Shown piece after piece: positions 23,845 to 35,438 of a stretch of 64,000 nucleotides of DNA. The translations under genes were made by a program, and so were the position numbers. The DNA comes from Paramecium tetraurelia. Lineage: Eukaryota > Ciliophora > Oligohymenophorea > Peniculida > Parameciidae. The stretch is taken from assembly GCF_000165425.1 (NCBI RefSeq), contig NW_001798969.1, positions 205,022 through 269,021 of the forward strand, written 5' to 3'. Each line of letters opens with the position of its first letter. Within the stretch, counting starts at the first letter, position 1. The notes beneath the pieces were generated by a model. That model did not search any database. It saw nothing but the letters and a program-made list of their open reading frames with translations, and had not been told where the DNA came from.

Positions 23845-25705
23845 TCATTTTTTTGGTTTCTAAGCAACTGGTTCATCTATGTCATCACACTTTATTTGAC
23901 TGTTAGAAAGAGGTGAGGAAGGGCTCTTCAACAAACTGTTTTACAACTTCACTTTCAATTTTTAAGAATCCTTTTAATTTATTTAATAAATATTACATTG
24001 CAATGATCTAAATATAGTTATAATTGGGTATCAATTTACTACTTTTACAAAACTGTATTCATTTTTGGAAAGTAATTGAGCCTTGATTACTAACTTTAGA
24101 GTGGTGATAAATTAATTTAATTCGCCTTGTCTTATTCTATATCATTTTCTATCAGATTTTGAGTAATGAATTGTTTCTAATCGATCAGAGGCTTAGGTAA
24201 ATTCTTTATTATTTCCATCTACTCTTTTGAAAATAAGATCCGCTTCAACATATCTATCTCTTACAATCTTTTTAGGATTGTTACTATGTCTAAATTCTTT
24301 ATTATTTTTTTTCTCGCCTTCAGGAATTGCTAATGCTTTTCTTTCTACAACCCAAAAATGATTAGAAATGTCTCAAACATAGACTTATTGAGCTTTTCAT
24401 TCTTCTAACTATTTTAGCCTTCAATCTTCTTAAGACTGTTAGGAGGTGAGAATTCTCTCTCCGATTAATTGATTTAAAGTTGAGTTGAACGTTAATTTTG
24501 TTTTTCTGATGAATCCTGGAATCTGTAGAGGGAGTTTGCTAATTCTAGTTTCATCATATTGTCTATGACAGGTTTAAATATGATGGTAACAACCATCATA
24601 AAGATTTGCAATATACCCCCCAGTTTTCCTAGAATCGTTTACAATTTGATATATGTTCTAAAATTATTAGTCTGTTTGAAGTCTAACTTAATAACGTGAA
24701 GAACAAGATATTAGTGGTTATAAAAGTCTGATATTTCTCTCCATTCCGTTTGTTGAATATTTTACTCAACATTTTCATCTTCCAAAATCATTCCTTGATC
24801 TGTGATTGTTTGTACTATTCTGTATGACTAGACAATCGTTTTTGATGTGCTATAAGAAAATCCACTGAAATCATTTGTGATTATTTATTTATATGGTTTC
24901 CCAGGCTGATCAAGCTGGGATATATAGTCACTTTTGTAGACATTATAACGTCCAGCCTATAAGACTTCTTCTATCTCTTCCTAAGGAGCACACCCTTGGT
25001 AAGTACTGCTATTCAAGCAAGCTGTGAATTGGATGTACAAGTATTTATACTCCAAGGCATTGAATAAGCCCTTTAAGACCTAATAAATTATTCGAATGTC
25101 ATACTGGAGGATTTTTCTATTGATACTCTCGATTAATACATTACACTGCTCCAAATCGGATGGTCTTGAAGTACTCTATCTAAAGGTCAGTAGTAAAATG
25201 CGACATGTTGCAGGGTTCAAGCGGCATTTCGTTACAACTTAATTAGTTTCATTGATACTTTAATTGAACTGTTATATTTCCTGTCGATTGGTCTCTTATC
25301 CTCACTCTGTCACACTGACTCACGCTTATATTGAAATACCTATTTATTCCAATCACTGGTTCCGAAAAGCGATCGGCTATTGTTATTGCTAGCGTAAAAT
25401 TTTCATTGTTGAGATAAAATGACTAAGCTCAAATGAATTGATGTTACATCTGTCTCTATGACTTGTATTTCTGAGGAATATATCGAGGGCTTTGATTTCG
25501 AAAGCATTTATTGCACTTCATTAATCAAATAGTATATGGATAGTGTTCCTATTAAAAGTGACATCACAAAGCCTAATTAAGAGGTGTATTTATTCCTATT
25601 GAGAACTGTGAAGCTTGGAAGTTGGCCAAATATGTCTAATTGATACATAAATTCATTTTTCAAATTTAACAACCCCTTGGAAAACTTTTCCATTATATTT
25701 GGCAT
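23845..25705 (-). CDS. Two-pass membrane protein, ciliate-type family
   Basis: The protein is 587 aa with four introns (25, 21, 25 and 26 nt). The N-terminus reads LDIFGQLPSFTVLNRN, then one membrane span (LGFVMSLLIGTLSIYYLI). A large extracellular-type loop contains paired Cys and N-glycosylation sequons (NFT, NIT, NMS). A second span follows (ILGKLGGILQIFMMVVTIIF), then a long charged cytoplasmic tail. The topology recalls P2X-like channels but no P2X motif is seen. It is the same family as the gene at 54393-56172 (shared IDMFG/LDIFG start and Y-TYI-LQTILGKLGG-type second span). The function is unknown. Confidence 0.65.
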
Positions 25706-26380
25706 TTTAAATTAATATCACGTTTAAGAGATGTAAAAAGATATAAAAATTGAAGATATTTTTTATCGATTTTACATTATTGAAATATTAAAAACTTAAT
25801 GTATGTTGTTAAGCTACATTTTTATAAACACAATAATAATGAAAATGCATTCATATGCTTTAAAAAAATTAATTATTAAATCATTAAAATTCATTTGCAA
25901 GATTACTGATTAACTTGAAAGAGTAAAATTATTATTTTAGAGTTTCATTTGGGAATTTAGATTATCCAACTACAAATAAGGTTTATTATCTACATGAGAA
26001 ACTTCCAATAAATCGATGCAAGTTTAGCTATTTATTCAACATTACAATCAATAAATGTTGTTGAATTATTCTAATAGTTTTCGCAGAGTAATTTAATGAA
26101 TCTTTACCTCCATAAACACTCGCTTAAGAAACTGATATTAAATTGTATCTAGCATATTAATGAAATTATATAAAATAGAAAATTGATAAATTCTTTATAA
26201 AAATGTTGAAGTTCAATTTGTCACTCTACAGTCAATAAATGCTCAATTAGATGGTCACAGATAGTATTTTGGTTACATATCTTAAGTTTAGTAAGTGGAA
26301 AAGTTTGATGATTTGTATAATCTTATTTATATTGCAAAAATAATTTTTTTATTTTATTAATAAACTAATATCAAGGGGAT
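25706..26380. other. AT-rich divergent intergenic region
   Basis: About 675 bp lies between the starts of the two-pass membrane protein gene and the STPGR gene. It is A/T-rich throughout with no coding-like frame. It should hold both promoters. Confidence 0.55.
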
Positions 26381-27209
26381 ATGGAGAATACAAACTATTT
26401 AAAAAGGAGGTTCAGAAGTAGTGGTTCACTCGATATGAGGGATACAATGTCCAGTTCTTAAGGGTTTTTTAGCACCAATAAACTATTCGTAAATTAATAA
26501 GGATTAAGTTCCAACATTTCCTCATCTACTTTAAGACATACTGCTCTCCAATTTTCCTTTCCAAGAGCCCATAGATTTAATTCATAATCAGAAACTAATA
26601 TTTAAGCTTTAGAACTCCCAAGTTAATTAGGAAGCAAAACAACTTCCTAAGGATTTGGGGGCAGAATAGAAAACTTTTAATGGATGTGGTAAGAATCAAA
26701 TGCTAAGGAAATGCCAAGTCCAGACAGATATGAGGTAAGAGAAATCCCTGGGAAGGATAAACTCAAAAGGTCTTTCGGAGGACCTTGGGAATTGTACTCT
26801 AAAACATATCTGCCCTATAATAAGAACTAAGCCCCAGAATTTGCCAAATTTCTGCCTGGTAATTATTCACGCTTAATTTGAGGCCCTGGAGAATATAAAG
26901 TTAGAAAGGATTTGGGTTAGCATAGATATAAATTTTTATTGAAAGGGAAGGGCAAGATGTTGAATGATAATCCTGAAAATGGAGTTCCAGGCCCTGAGGC
27001 TTATTCTCCTACCACCAAACTTACCTCGCCATCTCGATTTAAAGTAAAGAGCAATTTTGATTAATTAGGAAATCACTTAAGGGATAGGTGAAAAAAAAGA
27101 TCCCTTTCGATCAACCAGTACAACCCCAGGCCCAGGTAAGTATGAATTACCATCCGCGTTCTCGAAAAAACTTAGGGTAAGAGGAGGGGACAAACGGGCT
27201 TTCATATGA
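26381..27209 (+). CDS. STPGR (SHIPPO-like) repeat protein
   Basis: The protein is 259 aa with two introns (24 and 25 nt) whose removal restores the repeats. At least four copies of a Pro-Gly-Pro-x-x-Tyr motif are present: PSPDRYEV, PGPGEYKV, PGPEAYSP and PGPGKYEL. Such repeats occur in SHIPPO/ODF3-type proteins that sit on or inside axonemal microtubules, so a ciliary or cortical microtubule role is likely. Ser/Arg-rich stretches precede the repeats. The ATG at 26381 is the first in frame and directly follows an A/T-rich leader. Confidence 0.8.
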
Positions 27210-27906
27210 TAATGAATAATCAGCTATTAAAAGCAATCATTATTTTTCTCATTAAGTATTATCAAATTTAACTTTGAATCAATTAATTATCCTAATTTAC
27301 ATAATTCCTATGAAAACTCTGTCTGTAAAAGTATACTCATAAATTTTGTCAAGATCTCTAAATCCATCAAAATTATTGATATTTATTATTGTCTATAATC
27401 TTATCTGTAATTTTGGAACATATTCTTTAAAAAAAGATTCCATTTGTATGAAAATTTATAATTCCCTTTTTTAAAAATGAATAAATTGAAATGTAATAAT
27501 TTAAAGTACAAGAAGAATGTGTTTATATATATACTTTAGATATAAGAGTTTGTAATAAAACAGTTAGGTTTTTTATATTATTAATTATGTGTGTGGTTTA
27601 TTTAAACAAATAGATCCTGAAAAATGAAATTGGTTTATTTTTAAGGATATGCACCTTATAAATTTGAGTATCAAAATTGTGTTGGGTTTAACATCAAAAT
27701 ATTTGTGAAAAAATGTCAAAACGAAGGGATTTATGCTGCAATTTATGACACAGCTTATTGTGGAGTTTAAATATTCAGCTTAAAATTTCTTTGAGGAACA
27801 CTTACGTTGAGCTTGAAGAAACGATTGGCTGTAAATGATTTACATATAAGAAATAATATTTATTCGATTTTGATCTTGAATAATATAATAATTTTAATCC
27901 GTTTTG
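27210..27906. other. Spacer with one possible short ORF
   Basis: This is A/T-rich DNA. A 56-codon plus-strand ORF (27624-27794, starting MKLVYFQGYAPYKF) is a little more G/C-rich than its surroundings and has three Cys, but it has no recognisable family and no support from neighbours. I do not call it a gene. Confidence 0.35.
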
Positions 27907-29839
27907 ATGATTAAGTACTTACTTTTTGTATGTTTGATCACAACACCTTTTGCCCAAACATCTGAGGCAGTTGTAACTCATTATGATTTGGAGGGCAATT
28001 TGATTTAGGAAGACAATTCCTTACAAGTATCTGATGACATTGACAGTATGAATTCAATGACCATGAATTAAAAAGATGTATACTCAAATGACATGGACTC
28101 AATCGGAACTGATAGCATGGATTATTAATCACCAGAATAAGAATCTGTTGAAAGTAGCAATCTTGAAGCTCCAATGAATTTAGAATAAACTGAGAATGAC
28201 AGTATGAATGTTGACCCCAATTCCATGTCAGCCTTAGATTCTATGACAATGAATGGCAGTTTGGAAAACTCTATGCCTGAATAAGATTCCATGTACAGCA
28301 CCAATGATCCAAATAATATTAATGCTGTTGAACCTAACTCAGTGGAAGAAGCATTACCCACACAAAACACTGAGGTTTCTAATTTGGCTGATGCTAACTC
28401 AGAGGTTAGCAATGAAATACAGAACACTAATTTGATTGCAGATCCCAATGAAATCAATATTGTTGATCCAAATAATCTTGGAATACCTTAGGATAATCAA
28501 ATTGATGTTTAAAATATTTTAGAATCAAATGTTGGATTTACTACTGAGACTAACGATCCAAACAATTTAAGCTAAAATGAAGTTGATCCAAATATGGCAT
28601 TTGAAGTTCTTACAAATACAGATAATTTATAATCATCTTCGGAATTGGAAAATGGATTTGCTTAAAGTGAAGTTACTATGGAAAAAAATAAAGTGAAAGA
28701 AATTCCTGAACCAAAAAACGATGAGGAGCATGGTTCAGGTTAAGGGGAAGAAAAATCAGAAGAGGAATCTGAAGAACATTAAAATGGTACTTAATAATCC
28801 AACCACGGACATTCCTAGGGATAAGATAATTCCAATACTCCAGGATTAGGATCTGGTCATCATACAGATTAAGGAGATGGTGATTAAGGATAAGGAGATG
28901 GTGATTAAGGACATGGTGATTAAGGACATGGAGATTAAGGTCATGGTGATTAAGGACATGGCGATTAAGGACATGGTGATCAAGGACATGGAGATGGAGA
29001 TTAAGGACATGGTGATGGAGATTAAGGACATGGCGATGGTGATTAAGGACATGGTGATGGAGATTAAGGACATGGCGATGGAGATTAAGGACATGGCGAT
29101 GGTGATTAAGGACATGGTGATGGTGATTAAGGACATGGTGATGGAGATTAAGGACACGGTGACGGCGATTAAGGATAAGGTGAGGAAAACCAAGGATAAG
29201 GAAATGGAGATTAAGGATAAGGTGATGGTGATTAAGGACAAGGTGACGGTGATTAAGGATAAGGAGACTAAGGATAAGGTGATGGAGACTAAGGATAAGG
29301 AGATGGAGACTAAGGATAAGAAGGTGGAGATTAAGGATAAGGTGATGGAGATTAAGGGTAAGGTGATGGAGATTAAGGGTAAGGTGATGGAGACTAAGGA
29401 TAAGGTGACGGTGATTAAGGATAAGGTGACGGTGATTAAGGATAAGGAGATGGAGATTAAGGATAAGGTGAAGATAACTAAAATGGAGTTAAGGGAGAAC
29501 TTAAGGCAGTAGATTCAACCACTAGTAAATCATTAGTTTAAGGAAATTGTATTATCATTTATTCTTAATGTAACTTCAAGGGAGAATCCTTAGAAGCATG
29601 CAATAGTTTAAGCGAAATTGAGTAAATTTATTAATTATCCTAGGGAATTCAAAGCTTAAATTAGATCAATATATATCCCAGATGGATTGGGATTGACAGT
29701 TTATGATGGCGAGAACTTTACTGGTAACCTACATAAATTCAAATCCTCTTAGGAATGTTTGAAAACCCCATTATCATTTGCCCAATTAGCCAATTCTGGA
29801 AATTAGTTGAGAGGATAAAATTTGAGGTCTAGATAGTGA
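27907..29839 (+). CDS. Secreted acidic repeat protein with beta/gamma-crystallin-like C-terminus
   Basis: The protein is 636 aa. Residues 1-18 are a clear signal peptide (MIKYLLFVCLITTPFA). An Asp/Asn/Ser-rich acidic region follows to about residue 315. Next is a tandem array of GDGDQGHGDQ and GDGDQGQ units (28870-29480), all Gly, Asp, Gln and His. The end is a Cys-containing domain with two Greek-key-like signatures, IIYSQCNFKGESL and LTVYDGENFTGNLHKF, as in beta/gamma-crystallins. A 22-nt intron (29622-29643) inside this domain is needed to join them. In Tetrahymena, secretory-granule tip proteins of the Grt1/Igr group carry such C-terminal domains; a trichocyst or secretory-granule role here is an inference. 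Confidence 0.75.
28870..29480 (+). repeat. In-frame GDGDQG(H/Q) tandem repeat array
   Basis: About 600 bp of in-frame units of 9-21 bp lie inside the secreted protein gene. Up to about 29165 the link is mostly GGA CAT GG (Gly-His-Gly). After that it is GGA TAA GG (Gly-Gln-Gly), so the array has two zones. The array is open in several frames on both strands, which creates long spurious reading frames. Confidence 0.9.
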
Positions 29840-30118
29840 AAGCATTATAATATTCATATCACATTATTTCGATCATTCTTTATAGATTAAAATATAAGAA
29901 GTTAAATATCCATTTGTATACAGATTGCAGAGTGTTCTATCGCATCCATTTAGATCTTTTGTAAATGTTTCAACAATTAAATGGTTTTACATCATTGTTT
30001 ACACTCGAATAATCAGCTTAATTCAAATCGAGCCAGGAAATTCAAATTGACAGTTTAACAGAATTAAATGTTATTATTATTATTTAAAAGTAAATTCTTA
30101 TACATACTAAATAATTGA

Positions 30119-33100
30119 TCAATTAACCAAAATGCCTGGCTTAATGAATAAAATCATCACAACCACTACAGTGATAAAAAGTCCAGCGAAGATTTTGACA
30201 TAAAGCATAAAATTGCCCATACCAAAACCTGCTCCCTTGAAAAAGTCAGCCAACCCTCTTCCCTCAGTTGGTTTAACTAAATAAGGATCTTCATTTGGCT
30301 CATCCTATCCATCTCCAACAGGTTATCCATCAGCTTATTGTTTCGTAAGTATCTTCATTTGAATGAGTACTTAACCTCTGTTTTACCCAGGATAATTTGG
30401 ATGAGACAGCTTTATTTTGGTGGGAGGCATCTCATATTTTCCATCCCTTGATAATCTTTTGATAATTCTATGGGTTAAACATATATACTTACGGTTTTAA
30501 TGACATAGTAGCTTCTCCAAGGGATTCATTAGAACCAAAGGGTGAAAAGTCATAGACTGTCATCTTTAACCTTGGGAATGGGCATGGAATAACCAGTGGA
30601 AATCTCATACGATAAGAGAAGGATCCATCACCATTGTCACTACCATTGTGTACATCTGTCTCTTTGGCTACTTCAGCATCTTTGCCTGTAGCAGAGGCAT
30701 CCATAGCTACGGTTACCATAATGTCGACAACTTTCTTAGTTGCTACCTTTGGTATTTCAAAAGTTTCCCAAATGATCAGTCTTACCTCGTATTCCTAGGG
30801 TAATGGAGCCTACAATGGAGCAGGTTCAATCTCTCTTGCTATATCAATAGGCAAGACTTCCAGAAACATCTCAACAGTTCCTTAAGAGGCTTGTTGTCTT
30901 CCATCTATTTTTAAATCCTTATACTCAACAGGAACCTTGAACTTCTTATCAAAGTTTTCAATTCTTTATTACAAATCTGTAATTTGTCCTGAAAGATATC
31001 CTTTACGTCTTTCAGCATTTTGACTATCATCATATTTTAAGGCTTCTTTTTCAGTTTCAAACCTTTCTTTAAAGACAGTGTAAGCTATTCTCTACTTTAA
31101 CTTTTCTTCACCAACAACTCTATCTTCAATGTCAATTTGAATGCTACCAATAACAGAATCGAACATCCCTTTACTTTTAATATGTAATTTCATTTTCCAA
31201 TCAGTGGGTAATTCTGCATCCAACTCATACATCCTGAAAAAATTAGGACTTAATGTATTTTCAATTGGTCTATCCTGATCAGTGATGTGTTTGATCAAAT
31301 CTTGATTATCATGTCCGCTTTCCCCTATGAAGATTTCTGGATAGGAATCTGCTGAGCAAACAGCTTAAAGTCCAGCCATTTTATGATAAGCGTCTATATC
31401 TTACTTTTATGCTGCTAAATTGAGACATCTCAAAATGTATAATCTCACTTTTAACCTGTAAGGCTGATTGAAGAATTATAGAAAGCCCTCATCAAATAGA
31501 TTAAAGGAATAATCATCTGGCTTATCTGGTACATCCTTTACTGAGGATTTCTTTTTTGAAGTTTTCGACACCTTTGATTTTTTAGATTATTTCTGGTTAT
31601 CAATCACAGTTCCCCCATAATCTGATATTCTAATATCTCCTTTAATAACCGCATCAGTTGGATTCCCAATTAATCCATATTTAGTTGAAGACAATCTATA
31701 TAGAGCAAATCTTCTAAACGGAATCTTGGGAGCTAATTTCTCTTCATATGGACCCTTTAACACTTCTCTACCATAATCATACCCTTCATCCTCATCTACT
31801 TCATTGGTTCCTTTAAAATAGTTTGTTTCTTTAATCTCTACTCCTTTCAATTTTTCTACCTCTCTCTTAATGAGTAATTTCAATTGATCGAACTTCTTAT
31901 ATTTTGTCTTATAAGTCTTTATCATTCCCAACAATTTCTTCTCCTTTTCCTTATTCTCCTTCTTCTTGTCTATAATATCCTCCAATTCAAATGTAAGATG
32001 TGTCATCTCAGTAACTTCGACATTCTGAACTCCCTTATTCTTTAATGTAGATTTTATCTTCAAATCAGGTCTCTCTGCCATCACACTTAACTTGGACATT
32101 GTTGAATACTTTTGGGATTTGCCTGATTAATTACTCTACTTTTATTAACTCATCTTTTCAGGTGCAACACTCTACTTCACAGTTTCTTTAGGTTGTGTTT
32201 CCTTTGGCATAACAGTGTCTTTTTGATCTTATTATTTTTATGATTCTGCATCATGGTTTACAATCACATTCTCATTATCTTCCTAAAGGTCCTCATTTTT
32301 GCCTACATTTAACTAAATATCATCAAAATTTTTCCCTTATTCAAAAAAATTCCTTGCTTCATCAATTAAAATTTAATCCTTTGTTTAAGCTACATCAATC
32401 AATGGAATTGAACAAATGTATCTTTCACTTTTATTGAATGTATCAGATAATTGAATTTCCAATTAAGGATAGAATTTGATGTCCTCTGGTAAAAAAACCT
32501 TTAAATTAACCAATTTTAAGAAGACTGGATCTTGAATTCCTCCTCCAAACCAACTCTTATCATTTTCTAATAAATCTTTTTAAGCCTAAATAATTTCACA
32601 AGGCTCACTATTGTAATAACTTGGATTTTCAACACTTGAATCAACCATATTAAATGGAACTGGCACTTAAACCATTAATTTTGGATCTTTCATTTTCTAT
32701 TTTAGATTTCTCACTCCAAACACTGGGAATTGAGCCCATTTTTAAGTGAATCCTTCTTAGGGAATTATGGGAGTTGGGTCTTCTGAAAAAGCTTCTTTAT
32801 TCTTACCCAATTCTCTTAATTTAAATGCTGCCAAAATTCTGCCAGCTGATTAACCTTAATTGATTATATGATGGAATCCAAAGATGGGATCACCTTCATA
32901 CTTACAAACAAGAGCAGGTATGCATATATCTCCAATGTGATTATTACTGAACCATGAATTGGATTTCTTTTGATTTGTAAAAGTTATAATGATGTTGCTT
33001 GCAAATTCAAGATTTTAATCTATTTTCACAATTTTCTCGAATGCCTTATTCCAAATTGGATTCTTGCCTGATTGTGGCTTGTCTAACTCTAAATATTGAC

Positions 33101-34802
33101 CCCCTATTTTCATCACAAAACTTGCCTGGACTTCCTCTGAATATAGATCAGGACACAAATCATACCCTGCGTAAAATTAGGCATACAAGTGATAATATAC
33201 CTATTGATCTCTCTTGACTATAATTTTAGGTATCTTAAACACAGCGCTTTCAGTTCGAAATATTATGTTAACTAAAAAAAAGCTATGAGGAATATCATTG
33301 TTATCTGTTTATTTGACACTCTTGAATGTGTACCATTTGGGTCTATTAGTTTCTAAGTCTTTGTCTGAATACGGAATTCTTAAATAGGCCACTCTCTTGC
33401 CCTTCTCATTATGTAAGGATACAATCAAATCAGGAATTTATTAAGTATCCTGTGGTAAATCCAATTTCTCATCTTTGGTTTAAATCTATTTGCCCCATGT
33501 ATAACTAATCCCTTAAATCTCTTTGTTTTCAGTCTAAGCCTTCTGTTTATATTTGCTTTTCTTCTCTGTCTTAATATAGGCTTCGTTTGATTTAAAGACT
33601 ATTCCACCAACTTTGAATTTCACTGTAATCTTTTCTCCACAATCTTTAGCTTCCTAGATCTCATATGTGTCGAATCTCAATAAATATTTTTCAATTAGTG
33701 GTTCTCTCTGAGTTGTTAGTGGAACAACCATTAATTCAGGTTTTTCACTTTGAGTAAGATTTATCGACATCAAGACTCTGCCCATGAAGTCTGTTCCGAT
33801 GATACTCTTTTTGTAACCAAGAAATGCCTATTGAAACCCACCTGGTCTTTCATCTTATGGTATTCCATAGAGATTGAACCATCTGAATGGCATTACTCCA
33901 CCTTTACTCTACAAAAAATTGATATTAAAATAATCGTTTTCTGTTGGGACTTCTGGGATCATCGCAATAAAAGTATCTGTTGCCATAGTTCTTCTATCCC
34001 AAACTCTTACCACTATTTTATCGTTGAAAAATGGAAAATGCAAAGGGAACATCAATCGAGACAAGTATTAGGGTTTCTATTGGTTCTTCATTACGGATGT
34101 TATTTGGGCTGTACCTCCTGCTCTTACAGATATAAAACTATCGAGGGTGGGATAACCCATCAATGCTAAGTCTTCTGCTTTTGCAATGTTAACCATCAAT
34201 TGATAGGATTTTCCCCGAATTTCAGGTTTAGAAACGACAGCAATTCTATTCTTTCTCTCTATTCTCGCTTACAATTATTCTGGATTCAATTGGTCATCTG
34301 GAACACCTCCAAATTCATCAGGTTCTTCCTCCACATTATTCTCGTTCATATCGTGGACAGGCGGACGATCAGTTGGGGATATAACATACGCGGATGACAA
34401 TAAAAACCCTTACGGCTCTAATCCTTGTTTAGGATGAACCAAAGGTAACCAAGTATTAAAGATCTCGTGAGCAGGATTCCTGTAGAGCGTTGAAATTCCG
34501 ACTGAGTAAATACCAACAAGTTGATTTTATCCAAATTGTTTTAAATCGTACACTTCTATTTTAATCTCAAAACTCTCGAATTCTATCGAGTTCATTAACA
34601 ACCCCGTGAATGTAAATGATTAGTTAAACACAGCAGTATTTGCAGCCTTTCTAGTCGTGGTTACTTATGGAGGCAAATTACCCACAGATATCTTGACAAA
34701 AGGATCACAAGCCCCAGTCTTATCTCCGCCCTTAAGATCTCTCACTTCTATTACTTACACCTAAACCAAATACTCTTGCCTCTACTGCTACTTATTCTTC
34801 AT
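30119..34802 (-). CDS. Ferlin-family multi-C2 membrane protein
   Basis: The protein is about 1552 aa; with the single clear intron (25 nt, 30468-30492) the remainder is an exact multiple of three. It starts with a C2 domain (VQVIEVRDLKGGDKTGACDP, then FVKISVG). The middle has a charged helical segment and a region containing RRFALYRL. A typical late ferlin C2 carries SPNFFRMYELDAELP and IGSIQIDIEDR. The penultimate C2 carries KETDVH and GDGSFSYRMRFPLV, close to the ferlin KETDVH...G-GNFNWRF motif. The last 25 residues are a single membrane anchor (FAGLFITVVVVMILFI) just before the stop. Ferlins are Ca2+-dependent vesicle-fusion and repair proteins, so a role in exocytosis is plausible. Confidence 0.85.
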
Positions 34803-35438
34803 TATAACTATATTATATATATACAATTAATTAATCTAAAACAAGAGCACATCTGTTTTTTATTATAATTAAACTGCATAACCCACTTTATATTGAAAAC
34901 TAAATAACAAGAAATCCATTCAATCTAATTGATAATTCTCGAAAATACATTTTATTATATCTATGTATATTCATTTTGCTAGAATAACCAACCCATTCTT
35001 TATTTTTAAATATTTCTTAGCAATCTCGTTTTTCAGAGTTAACGTGCTTTTATACTTTGTTACTGATTTTCTCTCAATATCTTGGGGATTAGGTCTACAC
35101 CAAATGTTTTGTCAAGGTAAAAGAATAATCAAAAATCAAGATGTAACTTCGTAATCCCTAAATCTCATGTTAGAATAGTTGAAAAAGTATAATAAACTTA
35201 GATTAACCATATTGAAGAATTAATATACTAATAAAATTGAATTAATTTGAATGATTCTACTATATCAAAGTTATTGGATATGTAATTTCAACTCCAATAA
35301 TATATATAAATTATGAATAATTGATCTGACTTATTTTTAGTTCAGTCTAAGTATTTAAGTTCAAATTAAAAAAGTGATACTTTGATTATATTTGCTTTAC
35401 TATTTCTAAAAGCAAATCTTAAATAATTATTTAATAAA
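34803..35438. other. Divergent spacer with an unresolved minus-strand open stretch
   Basis: This A/T-rich region lies between the ferlin and DM10-protein starts. On the minus strand about 47 codons ending at TGA 34971-34973 look coding (NPQDIERKSVTKYKS), without a start codon or a clear splice partner. It may be the last exon of a small gene or a relic. Both promoters should lie here. Confidence 0.4.

Noticed and set aside
27624-27794. A 56-codon plus-strand ORF upstream of the secreted protein gene.
   Set aside because: It has no family, no homologous neighbour and borderline composition, so it is mentioned only as a possibility.
28877-29512. A 211-codon plus-strand frame of Lys/Ile/Met/Asp repeats, and a matching Leu/Ser/Met frame on the minus strand.
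   Set aside because: Both are alternative readings of the tandem repeat inside the secreted protein gene. The frame with signal peptide, continuous Gly-Asp-Gln units and crystallin-like end is the real one.
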